64,000 bases of DNA from Excoecaria cochinchinensis (lineage: Eukaryota; Streptophyta; Magnoliopsida; Malpighiales; Euphorbiaceae): the NCBI GenBank assembly GCA_947683425.1, contig CANTUQ010000070.1, positions 7,519,501 through 7,583,500 on the forward strand, in the 5' to 3' direction. Positions 1 to 12,849 of this stretch are shown piece after piece (the stretch's first letter is position 1; each line of letters opens with the position of its first letter). The notes below the pieces were generated by a model that had not been told where the DNA came from, did not search any database, and worked only from the letters and a program-made list of their open reading frames with translations. The position numbers and the translations under genes are program-made.

Positions 1-31
1 TCCAACTATAACTGAACAATGCTCACCCCTA
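1..31. mobile_element. Possible hAT-type element terminus cut by the window edge
   Basis: Read on the minus strand from position 31, the sequence starts TAGGGGTGAGCATTGTTC. This is the usual form of plant non-autonomous hAT termini (TAGGGGTG followed by pairs of G/C with GGTT-like motifs). The element would lie mostly off the left edge. The next eight bases (ACAGTGGC, 32-39) would be its target-site duplication, but the other copy is outside the window, so this rests on the terminal motif alone. Confidence 0.35.
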
Positions 32-492
32 ACAGTGGCCCCACATCTACCTCCCATTGTTTTCTTTAGATACAACATGGGATTTCACTGATTTGCATGG
101 ATGTATTACGTAAAATTTATTTTGTCCTTTTAACTGTAATATTAATTTGCAAGAACAGAACAGAACATTTTATAAATATAATAAAGTAATAAAATTTTGC
201 CTTTAGCTACATAATCATCCCTTGACTTAATTTTTAGACACATTCAACACGGATTGGATGTATTTGCACCAAATCTTAACCTTGTGTATCATAATGAAAA
301 ATATAAAATAACTGGCAGCTCAAAATGTTGAGCTTCTACATTTATCTGGTCTAATAAAAAAGGGTTTAGGATAAAGCAAATTCAGAAGTATGCATAACAT
401 AAATTAACATCAGCTGAAATCAGCATGTCCACACAAACACCCAAAAAAAAAAAAAAACAAAGAGTAGCAGCAGATCCGGAATGGGGGCAAAC

Positions 493-3400
493 CTTGGGGG
501 AAAACACGGGGCCACATAGTCATAAATATCTCCAAGCTCTTCTCCAATCTAACATCACATGGGTAGAAATGTAATGAATGACCTTACAAATTCAAAAGAA
601 TCCAGAGCCCAAACCAAAAGGCAGATTACATTTACAAGCCAGCAGTAAAAACATAGAATAGGGACAAAAATTTATAAGCAAGCAAAACAATTAGACTTGA
701 TGGTACACATGCAATGGTTGCTTTCTCGACACCAGAGCATGCAACTGAAAGCATGTACAAACAAGCACATGGATATGAGGAGACATGCAAGGACAAACAC
801 GAGGCAGCCAATGTCTGTGAAATGAGAACCAGTACCACACACAAGTTCCTGTGAAAAGTCACTTTAAATGTTATATAAATTTCAAAAGGCAAGATTAAGA
901 CAGATTAAACATTACACTATTCATACAATTTCAAGGAAACTGCTACATCTTGATACTTAATATAGTAATATACATGACAAAACAATTGGTGTCATCAATC
1001 TTTTCAAGTGCCAATAATTGCTTAGGCTGACTGCAAAAGTGAAAGATGTTCACAGAAAAATAAAATCTAGAGCATAGATATTAATCATTATATCTCCAAA
1101 CTTCAAAATCATGGTTTTTCATCAGCTGCCCTGGCACTCATAAAAGTTCTAGCATGTGCTATTATATGATACATGGATCTGCTAAAGCATTGAAAACCTC
1201 TATTAACTTTACAAATGAAATACGGGATTAATTTTACTGATGGTTATATAGCTGAGGCCCTCAAAATGTTGGGGTCACAATTTCGATTTATACCAATAAA
1301 ATAGGCCAACTATTATTTTGTATTCAATAAAATCATAATGGCTGGAATTAGTGAACTTCGATCATTGGATTGCTGATGCGGCATATTATTCTAAAAGACT
1401 GGTGACTAGCAACCACATCATGAAATCCACTTGGCAGCTAAGAAAGTTAAATTTCACACGTAGTCATATAACTACGACCATTATAATGATATTATCACAA
1501 AAAAAATGATTCACATTAATAAAGTCAATATGGCCGAAATTTAGCAAGTTTTTTTGCAATTGGGTTCTTCATGCAAATTTAAATTCAAGAAAAGTTGGAC
1601 ACTATAAAATGGGAGAAAAGAATAAAGAAATAGAGAAGAAAAAATTGACAATTACTAATTCATGTTCTTTTCTTTTCGAAATTCGTGGTAGAAGTAGAAG
1701 CAAAAGCAAATGTGCTCTTCCACCTTCTTCCTCTTTGATTTCTTCATCACTATGATGATTTATAAATTTCAAGATTCGATTTTTTTTTTTTGTTGAATTC
1801 TTTTCAAAAGTTCTCTTTTTGTGAATTTTATTCTTTTATTGAAATTCTGCTGTATGGTGCTAGTGTCTTCTTGAGTTATTTAGGGTATGCAAAAAAGCTA
1901 TGTACATTTGGATTTGGGTTTTGATTTTGTCGAGAAAGAATTTAGAGTTTTGATTTTGTGAAATTTTTTTTCTCGCAAACCAGAATCGACAACTCATAAT
2001 TTCGAACATATTCACTTTAATGGATACAAAATAATAGTTCGCTTATTTGATTGATACAAAAAACAATTTATTGTGACCACAGCATTCTAATGGCCATAGT
2101 CACCTGGCCACGAGTGAAATTTAACTTTCTTCATTGTTATTGTAGCTGACACATGGACCTCTGATGTGGCCGCCATGTCAGCATTCTTCTAGAATAATTA
2201 CGCCACATCAGCAATCCGGTAATTGGAACTCACTAATTCCGACCACTATGACTTTATTGATACAAAATAATAGTTAGCTTATTTTATTGGTACAAATTGA
2301 AATTTTATGACCACGTCATTATAAGAGCTATAGTTATATGACTACGGGTAAATTAACTCGATGAAATACACATTTGAAGTATGCTAACATGTTATTTTCA
2401 CTATCTTGCAGTTTTCCACATCAGTTATGAGCTTAATTATCTATTTCTTGTCTGTGTGGAGTGTTCGAACTTAAATTTTCTCAAGCTTTATATCCATTAT
2501 ATAACATTTTGGAAACCAGTCAATGTACATTTCTTTCAGAATTAAAATCATTGTAATTCATAGATGAGAAAGTAGGTTGGGACCGAAAAATGTTGAACCT
2601 TCTGTGAAACACCTCCATATTCAACTTATTTTTCACTATTAAGTAATGTTAAAATGATCTTAGAGCAAAATAATAATCTCAAATATCAGCAAATATCTTG
2701 GAAGAACATCCAAACTTTGTAAAATAATACATATCAAATGCACCAGAAATCACCAATCTCAAGCATCAGTGATAATACAATATTTGTATTAAATTATTAT
2801 AGAAATTGGTAATACATACCGTACGGGCCTCTTCTAAAGCAGCTTTGAGGTCCTCAAAAACAAGCTGGTCCACAAATCACTGTTAGAAATAAAAAAAAAA
2901 TATTGAACAAAAAGTAAGTAGTTCATCATGTAGGAGATTAGTTCATAAAGAAGTACCTCTGTCAGTAGCCTATTAAACCTTGCTTCTACTGATTTCCTAA
3001 TTTGCTCATAGCATTTATCTTTATACCCCTTCCCTTGCACCTTTAATTTCTGTCCTGTAAGGTTTTTAGAAGAAGCCGCTACAGATGTTGCTTTTTTGCT
3101 GTCCCTAAGGAAACAATTAAATAATATATAGAGCTGTTTACTTCATAAAACAAAGTTGAAATACAACTAGGAAATGGACAATAGCAATATGAATAAACAA
3201 AATCATTACTGAGAAAAGGCACTCAAAGAGTCAAAGTGAAGATATAAATGAAATAGTTTGAGAACACTTACTTGGAAGATCTACGAGGATTTGCTATTGT
3301 TGCCATTGCACCTCCTCCCTCAGCCTCAGCTGCCTCCTCAGCAAGCTGTTGATCAAGAATCTCTTGCATTTCAACCACCCTAAGGCAGAAACAGAAAGAA

Positions 3401-6400
3401 ATTAGATAAAATGTTCCCTCTTAGGTTCATGCAGAAATAAGAGGAACGAGCATGTAATAGACTTCCAGACTTAATTTACACATCAGTTATGTTATCCATG
3501 ATCAATAAACCAATTATTTATTTAAAAATAGATCTAAGGAATTAAAAAACACACCCAATGGAAAGAAGTGTCTCGGTCATTATAAATATTATATCAAAAA
3601 TAAAAATACATCTCTTAAAAATTAGCAGATGCAAAAAAGCTTTTAGCAACCAAAATAAATATATTTCTTACTTTTGCAGTGATAAAATTTAAAACAATTA
3701 TTGCTTTCCCTAATTTGTTAGAGTTAGATCCTTCTCTGTCATCATACATGATATGTTTACACTGATTCAAACATTTAACAAGTAACATTCTAATCCACAT
3801 ATAAATGACTATCATTAATTAAAAAAACAAAATAAAGTAAAAGAAAAAGGAAAAGAAAAATTAATAAATGTACTCTCTAATTTAGCTCTTTGAAACCAAA
3901 GAGGCAGAAGTACATTCTTTCTCAATTCAGCATCATTTTGACTTAATCATCAAATATAGGGTTTAATAGTATGACATACACCAAATAACTTATAATAAGA
4001 AGCCAAATGCTTCATTAATGATATTTTTTCATATGCATAAAGGAACAAACTGCCATCCTGTGTGTTTTTTTTTCTTTTTCCTTATGATAAAAATTTTATA
4101 AAGGTAAAAAAAAAGAAAAGTATTTGAAATATGGCCCTAATATTAACTAATACATATAACCATTGATGGCATTATTATATGGATGCATGTGCAATTCTAA
4201 TCGTATTTTATATTAGCGTCAAACAATTATGATTCCATTGATACTAGCAAAAATGGCAATAAATGATGCAAAAGATCGTCTTTTAAGTATTAAATAGTGA
4301 ACTGCAGTGAACCTTTAACTTTCTCCTAAGAAAATGAAAGTTTCTTGTGTTTAGCTGCCTCCCATAAATATAACAAACCAATGCTGAAATAGCTTAACCG
4401 CACATACCTTAAAGCACGAACCAGGGTTTGTGGGCTGCAAAAGTACATTGCGCACATTTATTAGAGATCAGCATGATACAAATCCAAAGACAAGCATACA
4501 TCAATCTTGGATCTATCAAACACCTAGACAATTATGCATATATGTATTGATTTATGCACAATCTAATATTAATTAGAAAAATGAAGCTCCACATAAGTCG
4601 TTTTGCAGAAATAAACTTAACCAATTTGTATAAAAATCCTTCAAAACCAGAACAAGGAATTATATTATAATCACAAGATCAAAACAGGCCCAAGCAACAT
4701 ATTATCCTCACTTATGTCTTGCCAATGAGCATTTTAAATATATTTCAGCAATATGCAATAGTTGTTTCTGAACAGCAAGAAATTTGCATCTTTCCCCAGT
4801 TGAATAAACTATAGTTACCAAGTATCATTTTGTTAGTGAAAGAAAAATCCTACAAAACAACACCCCTCCCCTGACATCCAGTGCAGGGACTTCTCCTTCG
4901 TATGAAACATCCAAGTAATATAGGTAGAATGACTCAGAAAAACATGCTATCCCTAAATATGGCCTAGAGAGTTAAATAACACTTCTGAAGGCAACAATAA
5001 AAAAAATAAAAAAAAAAAAAAGATTGAATGTTGACATTTCAACAGATAATAACCAACCTACCTTTCTTTTGAAAGTTTGTGAAAGTTGGAAATATGGCGC
5101 CATAATGTCTTCTCAAAGGTTGCCCATGTTTGGTCCACATCTTCAAAATATTCTCTGAGCATCACATAGAAAAGTATTTAAACCTCAAGCTACAAAATAA
5201 TGCACCGCAAACAACAGGAAGTAAAAAACAATATTGATTCAAAAGCACCACATCCACAATTTTATTGGTCCCATGTTTAAACATTTGTTGACCCACTTTC
5301 ATCAGGATGGTGGTTGATCATGCTTCACTTTGAATGACATCAGAGGCAATAAGCTACAAAAGTACAGCTGTTTTCTTATGACATAAAACAGAAAGCTGAA
5401 ATCAGGGGATTTATTGCAAGGGCATGAAATATTCTAAGAAATTAGCCAGCACTTTCTGATTGGTTATACATGAAAACAGTCCACCAGCTAACAAAAACAG
5501 AAAGCGAAAAAGAGGGGGTGTAACACAAAGCATGTGAAAATTGACCACTAAATCGGCCAGCGTTTCTTGGTTTGAACAAGCATGAATACTTTCATTTCTT
5601 CATAAGTAGATTGCAAATATTATAAATATAAGAAGATGAATGACTTCAGTAGTCAGCTTCATCATATAATTCCAAGCTCCTTGATACAAATAAGATACTG
5701 CCACTACTAAGAAGCAATGGCTATCCAATTATCTTCTTTTTCTTAAAAGATTACAAAATTTTATCTTCACTGTATGTTTCCATAGATAGACATGTGAAAA
5801 GGATTGGAGCTTACAGCTAACAAGCGTATTTTTTTTCCTTCAGTAGTGGTGAATACTTTTTATGCAAAAAAAAAAAAAAAAGTTATCAAAGAAGAATCAG
5901 ACCTTAATCTTCTGTCCTCTTCCTTGTGAGATGATGTAGTTGCTAATGCAAACCTTCGCTTCCCATCAAGGGCAGTTAACCTCTACGACAAATTTAGTTT
6001 ACACGGACATAGAACAAGATATAAATAAACATCTCAAAAGATTTATTTGACCTAATACTTAACATGATAAAAATTTACGAGCTTTACCTCATAAGTATTA
6101 ACAATCTCTTTATCATCGCTCAAAGAATTCCGTGCTTCAGCTGCTTCAACAGAGATTGACATCATACCCTCAACATCCTACAGAGAATAAGAGACTATCC
6201 CAACAATAAGGACACAGAAAAAATATATATATATTGCAATTGGACAGAAACAGAAGTTCAAGGCAAAAAAAAAAAAAAACGGCTTCCAAGCATGTGTTAC
6301 TTTATTTCAGAACAATATCAATCACATAATATGACCAATGACCTTCTAGTCCAACAATGTCAAATTCCTCTTAAAAATTGCAAGGTCTGTTAACTTGTTG

Positions 6401-7431
6401 TCAAGCTATTAAACTGCACTTGAGTGGTGGCCATCTCTTGCAGACATTAATTTTGTGGAGCAGATTAACAAATGCAAAGCAGCACACATATACTATGCAA
6501 TTGCTGCATTCGCTCATTTACACCTATCATATTTTTTCAATACATAAATGACAACTAAGATATAAACATCAAACAATGAACAACAATGCGCACCTTCAAT
6601 GTTGTATTTAGGTTATTCCTCGCATTGCTAAGAAGCTTTATCTGATCGTGATTTTCAATCAAGTTTTGACACTCTTGGCAAAGCCTGAAGCACAATGCCA
6701 ATAATAATTAGATGAAAGAGCTGAATGAAAGCAATCTCTCGTCTCATACAGATCATAACAATTCTAACCCTCAAGAAACTCAATGCTTCATGTTTCTCAC
6801 AAACAACATACCTTTCAATGGCTACAAAGTTCTCACGAAGTTGGTTTATTGTCTTCTGTGACGAGCTAAGTGCTTCCAACCCAGTCTGTGCTTGTTCAAC
6901 CTGCAATTCACAGTACCACATGAGAAATCATCAAAAACAAATCATCAAACCTAGGTAGCACACTGGCCCAGTTTATTTACCTGCTCCGCCACCATTGTAC
7001 TGAGTTGCGCATCATTCGCCTGCAAACAGAGTACAATACCAAGATAAGATAAAATTGCTTACTTGACTACGAATCCTAAAGAAAATTAGAAATTCCTCAA
7101 AATTTTCATTATCATACTATCGGTAAGTTGCTTCTAATTAAAATCGGAGATCGAGAATTATCAACTATTTCACTCAGAATTCGATAATAACATCTTCATT
7201 AAAACACAATAAAAATGATGTAAACTCCTGTCAGATAAATTTTTAGGAAAATAGCACCAGGATCCAAATTATGTAATCTAGAACGATAATTGAAATGATA
7301 ACCTGTTGGCGCGTAATGTAATCGGCTTTGATGGAGGCAATAGATTGCAAGAGTTCAGGTGCTGGTAAGAGCTTCGCTACCTCCCGCACGGAGGCTTCCT
7401 TGGCCTCGATGCCGAGATCTTCGACCATCAT
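493..7431 (-). CDS. SEC6: Exocyst complex subunit SEC6 (EXOC3 family), 5' half, 12 exons
   Basis: SEC6 is a core exocyst subunit that tethers secretory vesicles to the plasma membrane before SNARE fusion. Exons on the minus strand with GT-AG borders are 7431-7303, 7019-6981, 6900-6812, 6684-6594, 6177-6088, 5982-5903, 5154-5062, 4434-4408, 3379-3272, 3104-2957, 2864-2820 and 548-493. They total 995 nt in one open frame (331 residues plus two bases) against roughly 750 residues for plant SEC6, so the C-terminal half lies beyond position 1. The N-terminus MMVEDLGIEAKEA, the block EQVEQAQTGLEALSSSQKTI, the run KVQGKGYKDKCYEQIRKSVE and the exon-12 block GEELGDIYDYVAPCFPP are those of plant SEC6 as I know it. 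The start is the first of two adjacent ATGs at 7431. Exon 8 is only 27 nt. The 2.3-kb intron between exons 11 and 12 contains a transposon. No lesion is visible. Confidence 0.93.
1224..2360. mobile_element. Non-autonomous Mutator-like element in a SEC6 intron
   Basis: The element is flanked by a perfect 9-bp direct repeat ATGAAATAC (1215-1223 and 2361-2369), the target-site length expected for Mutator-like elements. About 180 bp of the left end is inverted at the right end: 1224-1400 pairs with about 2185-2360, sharing for example TTTTATTGGTA and GCATCAGCAATCC. The termini read GGGATTAATTTTAC on the left and, inverted, CGAGTTAATTTACC on the right. Each side also has a second, inner copy of the terminal segment (about 1441-1545 and about 2030-2135), so the termini are doubled. 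There is no coding capacity. It lies wholly within the intron between SEC6 exons 11 and 12 and touches no splice site. Confidence 0.8.
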
Positions 7432-8255
7432 TTTGGTAGAAAAATTGAAAAGTAGAAGGTGATATCGTTAAGTAACCGTTGTTAAGGGTCTATATGGTAA
7501 TGCAAAAACGGAAGGAAAATTCTTCGGCAGGGGAACTGGACCAAAATTTTGGGTTAATTCAAGGAGGGCGAGACGGTTCAACTCTTCAAGCATGAAAAAC
7601 AGTTTTCAGGGTAATTTTTCTTTAATTAATTGTAATAATAATAATTAGGGTTGTCAAATCCCGAATATAAAACCGAAAAAATACAGAATTAAAGGTTTAA
7701 AATTTAATCGAATTAAAAAATAATTAATATATATATTTTTAACAATATTTTAAATAATAATTTTCAGAATAATATGTAATATTCACATTAATATATCAAT
7801 CATTGTATTTTTAATTTGGTTTATATTATTAAATTTAATTAGTTAATACTTAACTTTTTTGTATAGTATAAATTTTTATTTAAATATTTTTTATTTTTTT
7901 TGTCGCTGCGCTTTATTTTGAATGAGCCCAACTCATAAAATTATTTGCCAATTATGTAAATTCATACAGTTATTTAATATCTGTGTGAGATATTTTTAAA
8001 TTCGTACCACAATCAGACTAATATTTATTCGAGCTGTAAATTTTTTTTTTTTTATAAAGCAAAACTCTGACCTCAGATTTTAATTTCTGCATACACAAAT
8101 GATCGAATTTATGATTAAGCCATTCATCCCGAAATTTTTAAATATTTTTTTATTTAAACAATTAAAATTTTACATTTTAATAACTTGCATTTATTAAAAG
8201 TTATTAAAATGCATATTGAAACTTTAAAGTTTAAACTTATAATGCAATGCAAGTA
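7432..8255. other. SEC6 upstream region, AT-rich, no gene
   Basis: This is the likely SEC6 5' leader and promoter (minus-strand gene, start at 7431). From about 7620 onward it is very AT-rich with short A/T runs. The segment near 7646-7700 (GGGTTGTCAAATCCCG followed by ACCGAA words) looks like an old hAT relic. I see no clear TATA box or other gene. Confidence 0.5.
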
Positions 8256-8914
8256 TAGGTGAAAAACGGATAAAAAATGAATGGGTAAAAAACGGGCCAC
8301 ATTTGTAGATTAAAACGGATAAAATGGGTTGATTAGGCATGGATTAGCTTGTGGCCACCACTCAAGCCTGGGTGGGCCGGACCAACCTATTTAGCCCGTC
8401 TCTTTTACATGCACGCTAAAAAAATCCCAACACCCTTTGATCTAATGATAATAATGATAAAATGAAGGAAAATAAGGACAAATATAACTATATGTACAAG
8501 TGTCAATGGGATACCAATTTTCATGTACCAGGAGCTTAGTTGAGATATGGTTTTAGTGGATACTAAATCGGCAACTATATAATAAAACAACAATAATAAT
8601 AATATAATTCTCAGCCATTTTATTCTACAACTCCAATATAAATCTCTTTTAAGTACGTAATAATTATAAATTTATGATTTTTTAAGCAAAAATTAAATTT
8701 AGAATTTATTTTTTTAGGTAAAAAATCATAAACCTAGCAAAATAGGTCATTTTGAACCAATTTGTAGGTCAATCTGAACTAATCCAGGTTAATCTAAAAA
8801 TTTATAGGTCAAATGTGTTGAATAATAAATATGCCGTTTTTAAATATATTGAATCGAATTTGGATTAATTTTTGTGACTAGGTTTGGATTGGGTCGAATT
8901 TTGCGACCTCTAAA
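8256..8914. mobile_element. Small hAT-like non-autonomous element
   Basis: The left end reads TAGGTGAAAAACGG. The right end, inverted, reads TTTAGAGGTCGCAAAATTCG. The flanks carry an imperfect 8-bp direct repeat, TGCAAGTA (8248-8255) and TACAAGTA (8915-8922), seven of eight matching. The interior has the GGGCC/GGTTGG words typical of these plant elements and no coding capacity. The exact ends are uncertain by a few bases because the termini have diverged. Confidence 0.5.
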
Positions 8915-9675
8915 TACAAGTAATTATACTGATAATATTAACAATATTAAAAAAAATAATTATACAAATAATATTGATTGGATTTTAACTGGACCTTTCA
9001 TATTTGAGAATTAAGTTGACATTTCAATTTGCTACTTTTGGAGGATTCAGCTTCAACACCTACTCATATCAGAATACAGGATGGGCCTGTTAGGGCACTT
9101 TGTCTAAGATATATGGGCTTCAAGATGGGCCTGCTAGCTAGTGCTCTTTTTATATTCATAATTTGGATGCTAGCAATAAGTTCTATTTAGTAAAATTCAA
9201 ACCAATTTCGTAGAAACGGATTTATTTTCAAGATTTACGTTTGTTTTTTTTTAACTCATCAAGCTGAAAGGTCCCAATTTATTCTATTCACAAATTAACC
9301 CTCATTCTATTCACAATTTTTTAGTAAGATTGACCCGTACTTTTGCCACCAAACTAACATAATTTTTTTTAATGCAAATTAAATTCTACGTTATATAACC
9401 CTACATTACACACTGTATAAAAACAATGAAGTTCATATATAAAATTCCATACAAGTCTACGATTTATAAAAGTTTTTAATAAAAAAAATTCAAAATAAAT
9501 ACATTTACTTTTTCGACGTGAACTGTTACACCCGTACACACGCATTTGTACTATTAAATTTCATCGATCGCACTGTTTAAATATGTATATACCGAATTAT
9601 TACTCGCATATCAGTCTATTTATTTTATTTTATTTTGTACCATTCATTTTCCTTGTTTCTATAACCCCATAATCC
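8915..9675. other. Intergenic stretch without recognisable features
   Basis: AT-rich sequence between the small hAT-like element and the copia insertion. Two related words, ATGGGCCTGTTAG and ATGGGCCTGCTAG (near 9081 and 9124), suggest a short internal duplication. I see no ORF, RNA gene or transposon end. Confidence 0.4.
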
Positions 9676-9680
9676 CTTAA

Positions 9681-9895
9681 TGTAGCAAAAGATACAAAAA
9701 CAGAGAATAAGAAGAGCAAGTAGAAAACAAGAAGGGAGAGCTGTAACTACTTCTCGTTCTCAGATCTAAAGTTACAAAATAAAGTGCAGGTAGTTTGTCT
9801 TATATACATATTAACTTAACTAACTAAAAGGAACTATAGTTAGCTAACTATGATTAATCTAACTACAGCTAACTAATAGTTATATACTGTTAACA
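9681..9895 (-). repeat. Copia 3' LTR
   Basis: 215 bp, identical by eye to 14325-14539. On the minus strand it runs TGTTAACAGT...TTTTGCTACA. It is preceded on the element strand by the polypurine tract. Confidence 0.95.
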
Positions 9896-9908
9896 TCCTC
9901 CCCTCAAG
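9896..9908 (-). other. Copia polypurine tract
   Basis: On the minus strand the sequence CTTGAGGGGAGGA lies just before the 3' LTR. It is the usual site for plus-strand DNA priming. Confidence 0.85.
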
Positions 9909-12849
9909 TTGGAAATGGTTGAGAAACCATTCCAAACTTGACAATATTAGCGTGAAACTGAGGATAAGATAAAGACTTTGTGAGCACATCAGCAAGCTGA
10001 AACTTGGTAGAAACGTATTGAGGATTAATAAATCCCTCTTTGAATTTGTTGCGGACAATATGACAGTCAATCTCCAAGTGTTTGGTACGTTCATGGAAGA
10101 CAGGGTTTTCAGTGATGTGCAGGGCGGATTTACTATCACACCACAATGGAATTGGAGAATTGATCTGGATCTTGAAATCTTTCAGTAAGTAACTCAACCA
10201 TTGCAATTCACAAACTGTTGAACCCATACTTCTGTACTCAGCTTCACAAGAACTCCTGGATACAGTTGTTTGTTTCTTAGTTTTCCATGAAATAAGAGAG
10301 CTGCCAAGGAAGATACAATAACCAGTAAGAGATTTCCTAGTGAGAGGACAGGCGGCCCAGTCACTATCACAATATCCTGCAATAGCAGGAGTGGTGTCTG
10401 ATTTATAGAAAAGACCATATGAACTAGTGCCTTTGAGATACCTCAATACATGCAATGCAGCTGACCAATGTGTCTCACAGGGTGTACAAACAAATTGACT
10501 TAGTTGTTGAACACTATAGGAAATATCAGGTCTAGTCATATTCAAATAGAGCAATCTTCCAATAAGCCTCCTGTAAGAATCTGGTTCTGTAAGCAAAGGT
10601 GAATCCGTAGCAAATTTGTGATTTCTGGGTAGAGGTGTTAGAGCTGATTTAGAACCAGTCAAGCCCATATCCTTCAAAATGTCAGTAAGATACTTTTGTT
10701 GAGAAATAAAAGTTCCAGTTGCTGATCTAGCTATTTCAATTCCCAGAAAATATTTGGCATATCCCAAATCTTTGATGGTGAACTGGGAGTGAAGAAATTG
10801 CTTAACAGCAACTATTTCATCTTCATTATCCCCTGCAATTAACACATCATCTACATATACCACTAACACCATAAAAGAATGGGTAGAAGATTTAGTGAAG
10901 AGACAATAATCATTCTGAGATTGGACAAACCCATAAAATTTCAATTGAGCAGTGAATTCTGCATTCCACTCTCTGGAGGCTTGTTTTAACCCATAAAGAG
11001 ATTTCTTGAGTCTACAAACTTCATTCGGACCAGCCTTTATATATCCCTCAGGTGGTGTCAAATAAACCTCCTCCTTGAGATAACCATGAAGAAAAGCATT
11101 ATTTATGTCTAATTGATGGATTGCCCAACCCTTGACAGTAGAGATAGCCAAGAACACTCGAACTGTCACTAATTTTGCGACAGGAGAAAAACTATCAAAG
11201 TAATCTATCCCTTCTTTTTGGTTATAACCTTTAGCTACTAACCTGGCTTTGAGTCTGTCCACTGTGCCATCAGAATTAAATTTGACTTTATAAACCCATT
11301 TAGCACCAATAGGTTTCTTTCCTGGAGGCAACTGTGTAATTTCCCATGTTTCATTATCTTCAAGAGCCTTTATCTCCTTATCCATGGCCTCTACCCAACT
11401 TGGATGCTTAACTGCCTGCTTGTAGCTTAAAGGTTCTATAACCTTGCTTATATTTGTCATAAAAGCTGCATATAATGGACAAATTGTAACATCTGAAGCA
11501 GTCCGTAAAGAGTCAAAACAGATAGCATTGCTGCATATATAATCTTGCATCCATGCAGGTGATTTCTTTGGTCTAGAGCTGGTTCTAACGGGCTGATGAT
11601 GAACCTCTGTACTCTCAGTCTGAACTGCAACATTATCAGGGGGAACGCCTATAGTGTCTTCGTGGACTTCATCTTCACAGCTGATTTGAGTATTGTCCTG
11701 CACATCAGCATATATAGACACATTTGGAAGAGGAACAGAGGGCTCCGGATCAGCATTAGACTGGAAAGGAAACTGAGTTTCATAAAATTCAACATCCCGA
11801 GAAATTAAAATTTTATGAGAGTGCAGATCATAAGCTTTATAGGCTTTCTGGCCTGGAATATATCCAAGAAATACACATTTATGGGATCTAGAAGCAAACT
11901 TATCCTTAACAGGATGAGGATCAGTAACATAACATAAACACCCAAAAGTTCTGAGTGTACAATAATCTGGTTGTTTTTGAAATAGAATTTCAAATGGACA
12001 CTTCCAATTTAATAGAGCAGAGGGCAATCTGTTAATGATGTGAGTAGCTGTTAAAATAGCTTCCCCCCAAAAATGTTTAGGTAAACTTGCTTGGAATAAT
12101 AAAGCCCTTGCAACTTGAGCTAAATGTCTATGCTTCCTCTCCACCACTCCATTTTGCTGTGGAGTATATACACAGGTTCGCTGATGTAAGATACCCAACT
12201 GCTGTAACAAATTTTTGCATTTTTCATTGACAAATTCTGTGCCATTGTCTGTTCTTATGCATTTCACCTTGCAATTGAATTGAGTAGCCAACATATGTAG
12301 TAAACTTTCAAGAGTATGACAGACCTGCTGCTTATATTTCAACAAGAATGTCCATGTGGCCCTACTAAAATCATCCACTATTGTCAACATATAATGAGAT
12401 TGACTTAAACTGGATTCTTTATAAGGTCCCCATAAATCTATATGCAACAACTCCAGAATATGTTTGGTTTGAATGGAAGTAGAAGAAAAAGGAAGTCTAG
12501 TTTGCTTGGAAAAATGACAAATGTCACACATTTTATTTGAAGACATAGAACTGATACAAGGAATGTGTTTCATTACAGGAATTGAAGCATGACCTAATCT
12601 ATAATGCCAAATTGTATTTGAATTTCTAGCATTTACATTTGAAATAGAAACAGTATTACAATGTGGTAAAGTATTTTGAGGAATAAAAGAAGAATGGCTT
12701 GAAGTGATATTTGAGGCTGAGGAGTGAAATGACTTGGAGGTGAGAATGTATAGAGTCCCTATCACATGACCAGTTGCTAGGACAGACTTAGTCTTCTGGT
12801 CCTGTATATAGCAACAATCAGGATAACAAGATACAAACACATTAGAATC
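9904..12849 (-). CDS. Copia pol: integrase, reverse transcriptase, RNase H
   Basis: 981 codons in the same frame as gag-protease but separated from it by the TAG at 12850-12852. In order: a GAG-pre-integrase zinc motif (HYRLGHAS with a later CDICHFSKQ); the integrase core with DDE residues in LLHIDLWGP, IRTDNGTEF and VVERKHR; reverse transcriptase with the catalytic YVDDV motif; and RNase H with YCDSDWA, CEAEYR and WCDSKSA. All catalytic motifs are present, with no frameshift. There is no natural ATG directly after the stop, so expression would need readthrough or an intact copy elsewhere. Confidence 0.93.
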   Translation of the reverse strand, partial: DSNVFVSCYPDCCYIQDQKTKSVLATGHVIGTLYILTSKSFHSSASNITSSHSSFIPQNTLPHCNTVSISNVNARNSNTIWHYRLGHASIPVMKHIPCISSMSSNKMCDICHFSKQTRLPFSSTSIQTKHILELLHIDLWGPYKESSLSQSHYMLTIVDDFSRATWTFLLKYKQQVCHTLESLLHMLATQFNCKVKCIRTDNGTEFVNEKCKNLLQQLGILHQRTCVYTPQQNGVVERKHRHLAQVARALLFQASLPKHFWGEAILTATHIINRLPSALLNWKCPFEILFQKQPDYCTLRTFGCLCYVTDPHPVKDKFASRSHKCVFLGYIPGQKAYKAYDLHSHKILISRDVEFYETQFPFQSNADPEPSVPLPNVSIYADVQDNTQISCEDEVHEDTIGVPPDNVAVQTESTEVHHQPVRTSSRPKKSPAWMQDYICSNAICFDSLRTASDVTICPLYAAFMTNISKVIEPLSYKQAVKHPSWVEAMDKEIKALEDNETWEITQLPPGKKPIGAKWVYKVKFNSDGTVDRLKARLVAKGYNQKEGIDYFDSFSPVAKLVTVRVFLAISTVKGWAIHQLDINNAFLHGYLKEEVYLTPPEGYIKAGPNEVCRLKKSLYGLKQASREWNAEFTAQLKFYGFVQSQNDYCLFTKSSTHSFMVLVVYVDDVLIAGDNEDEIVAVKQFLHSQFTIKDLGYAKYFLGIEIARSATGTFISQQKYLTDILKDMGLTGSKSALTPLPRNHKFATDSPLLTEPDSYRRLIGRLLYLNMTRPDISYSVQQLSQFVCTPCETHWSAALHVLRYLKGTSSYGLFYKSDTTPAIAGYCDSDWAACPLTRKSLTGYCIFLGSSLISWKTKKQTTVSRSSCEAEYRSMGSTVCELQWLSYLLKDFKIQINSPIPLWCDSKSALHITENPVFHERTKHLEIDCHIVRNKFKEGFINPQYVSTKFQLADVLTKSLSYPQFHANIVKFGMVSQPFPT

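Noticed and set aside
632..892. 86-codon minus-strand frame in the SEC6 intron
   Set aside because: It lies 84 bases upstream of SEC6 exon 12 in minus-strand sense, in AT-rich intron. It has no similarity to SEC6 and no splice signals joining it to the gene.
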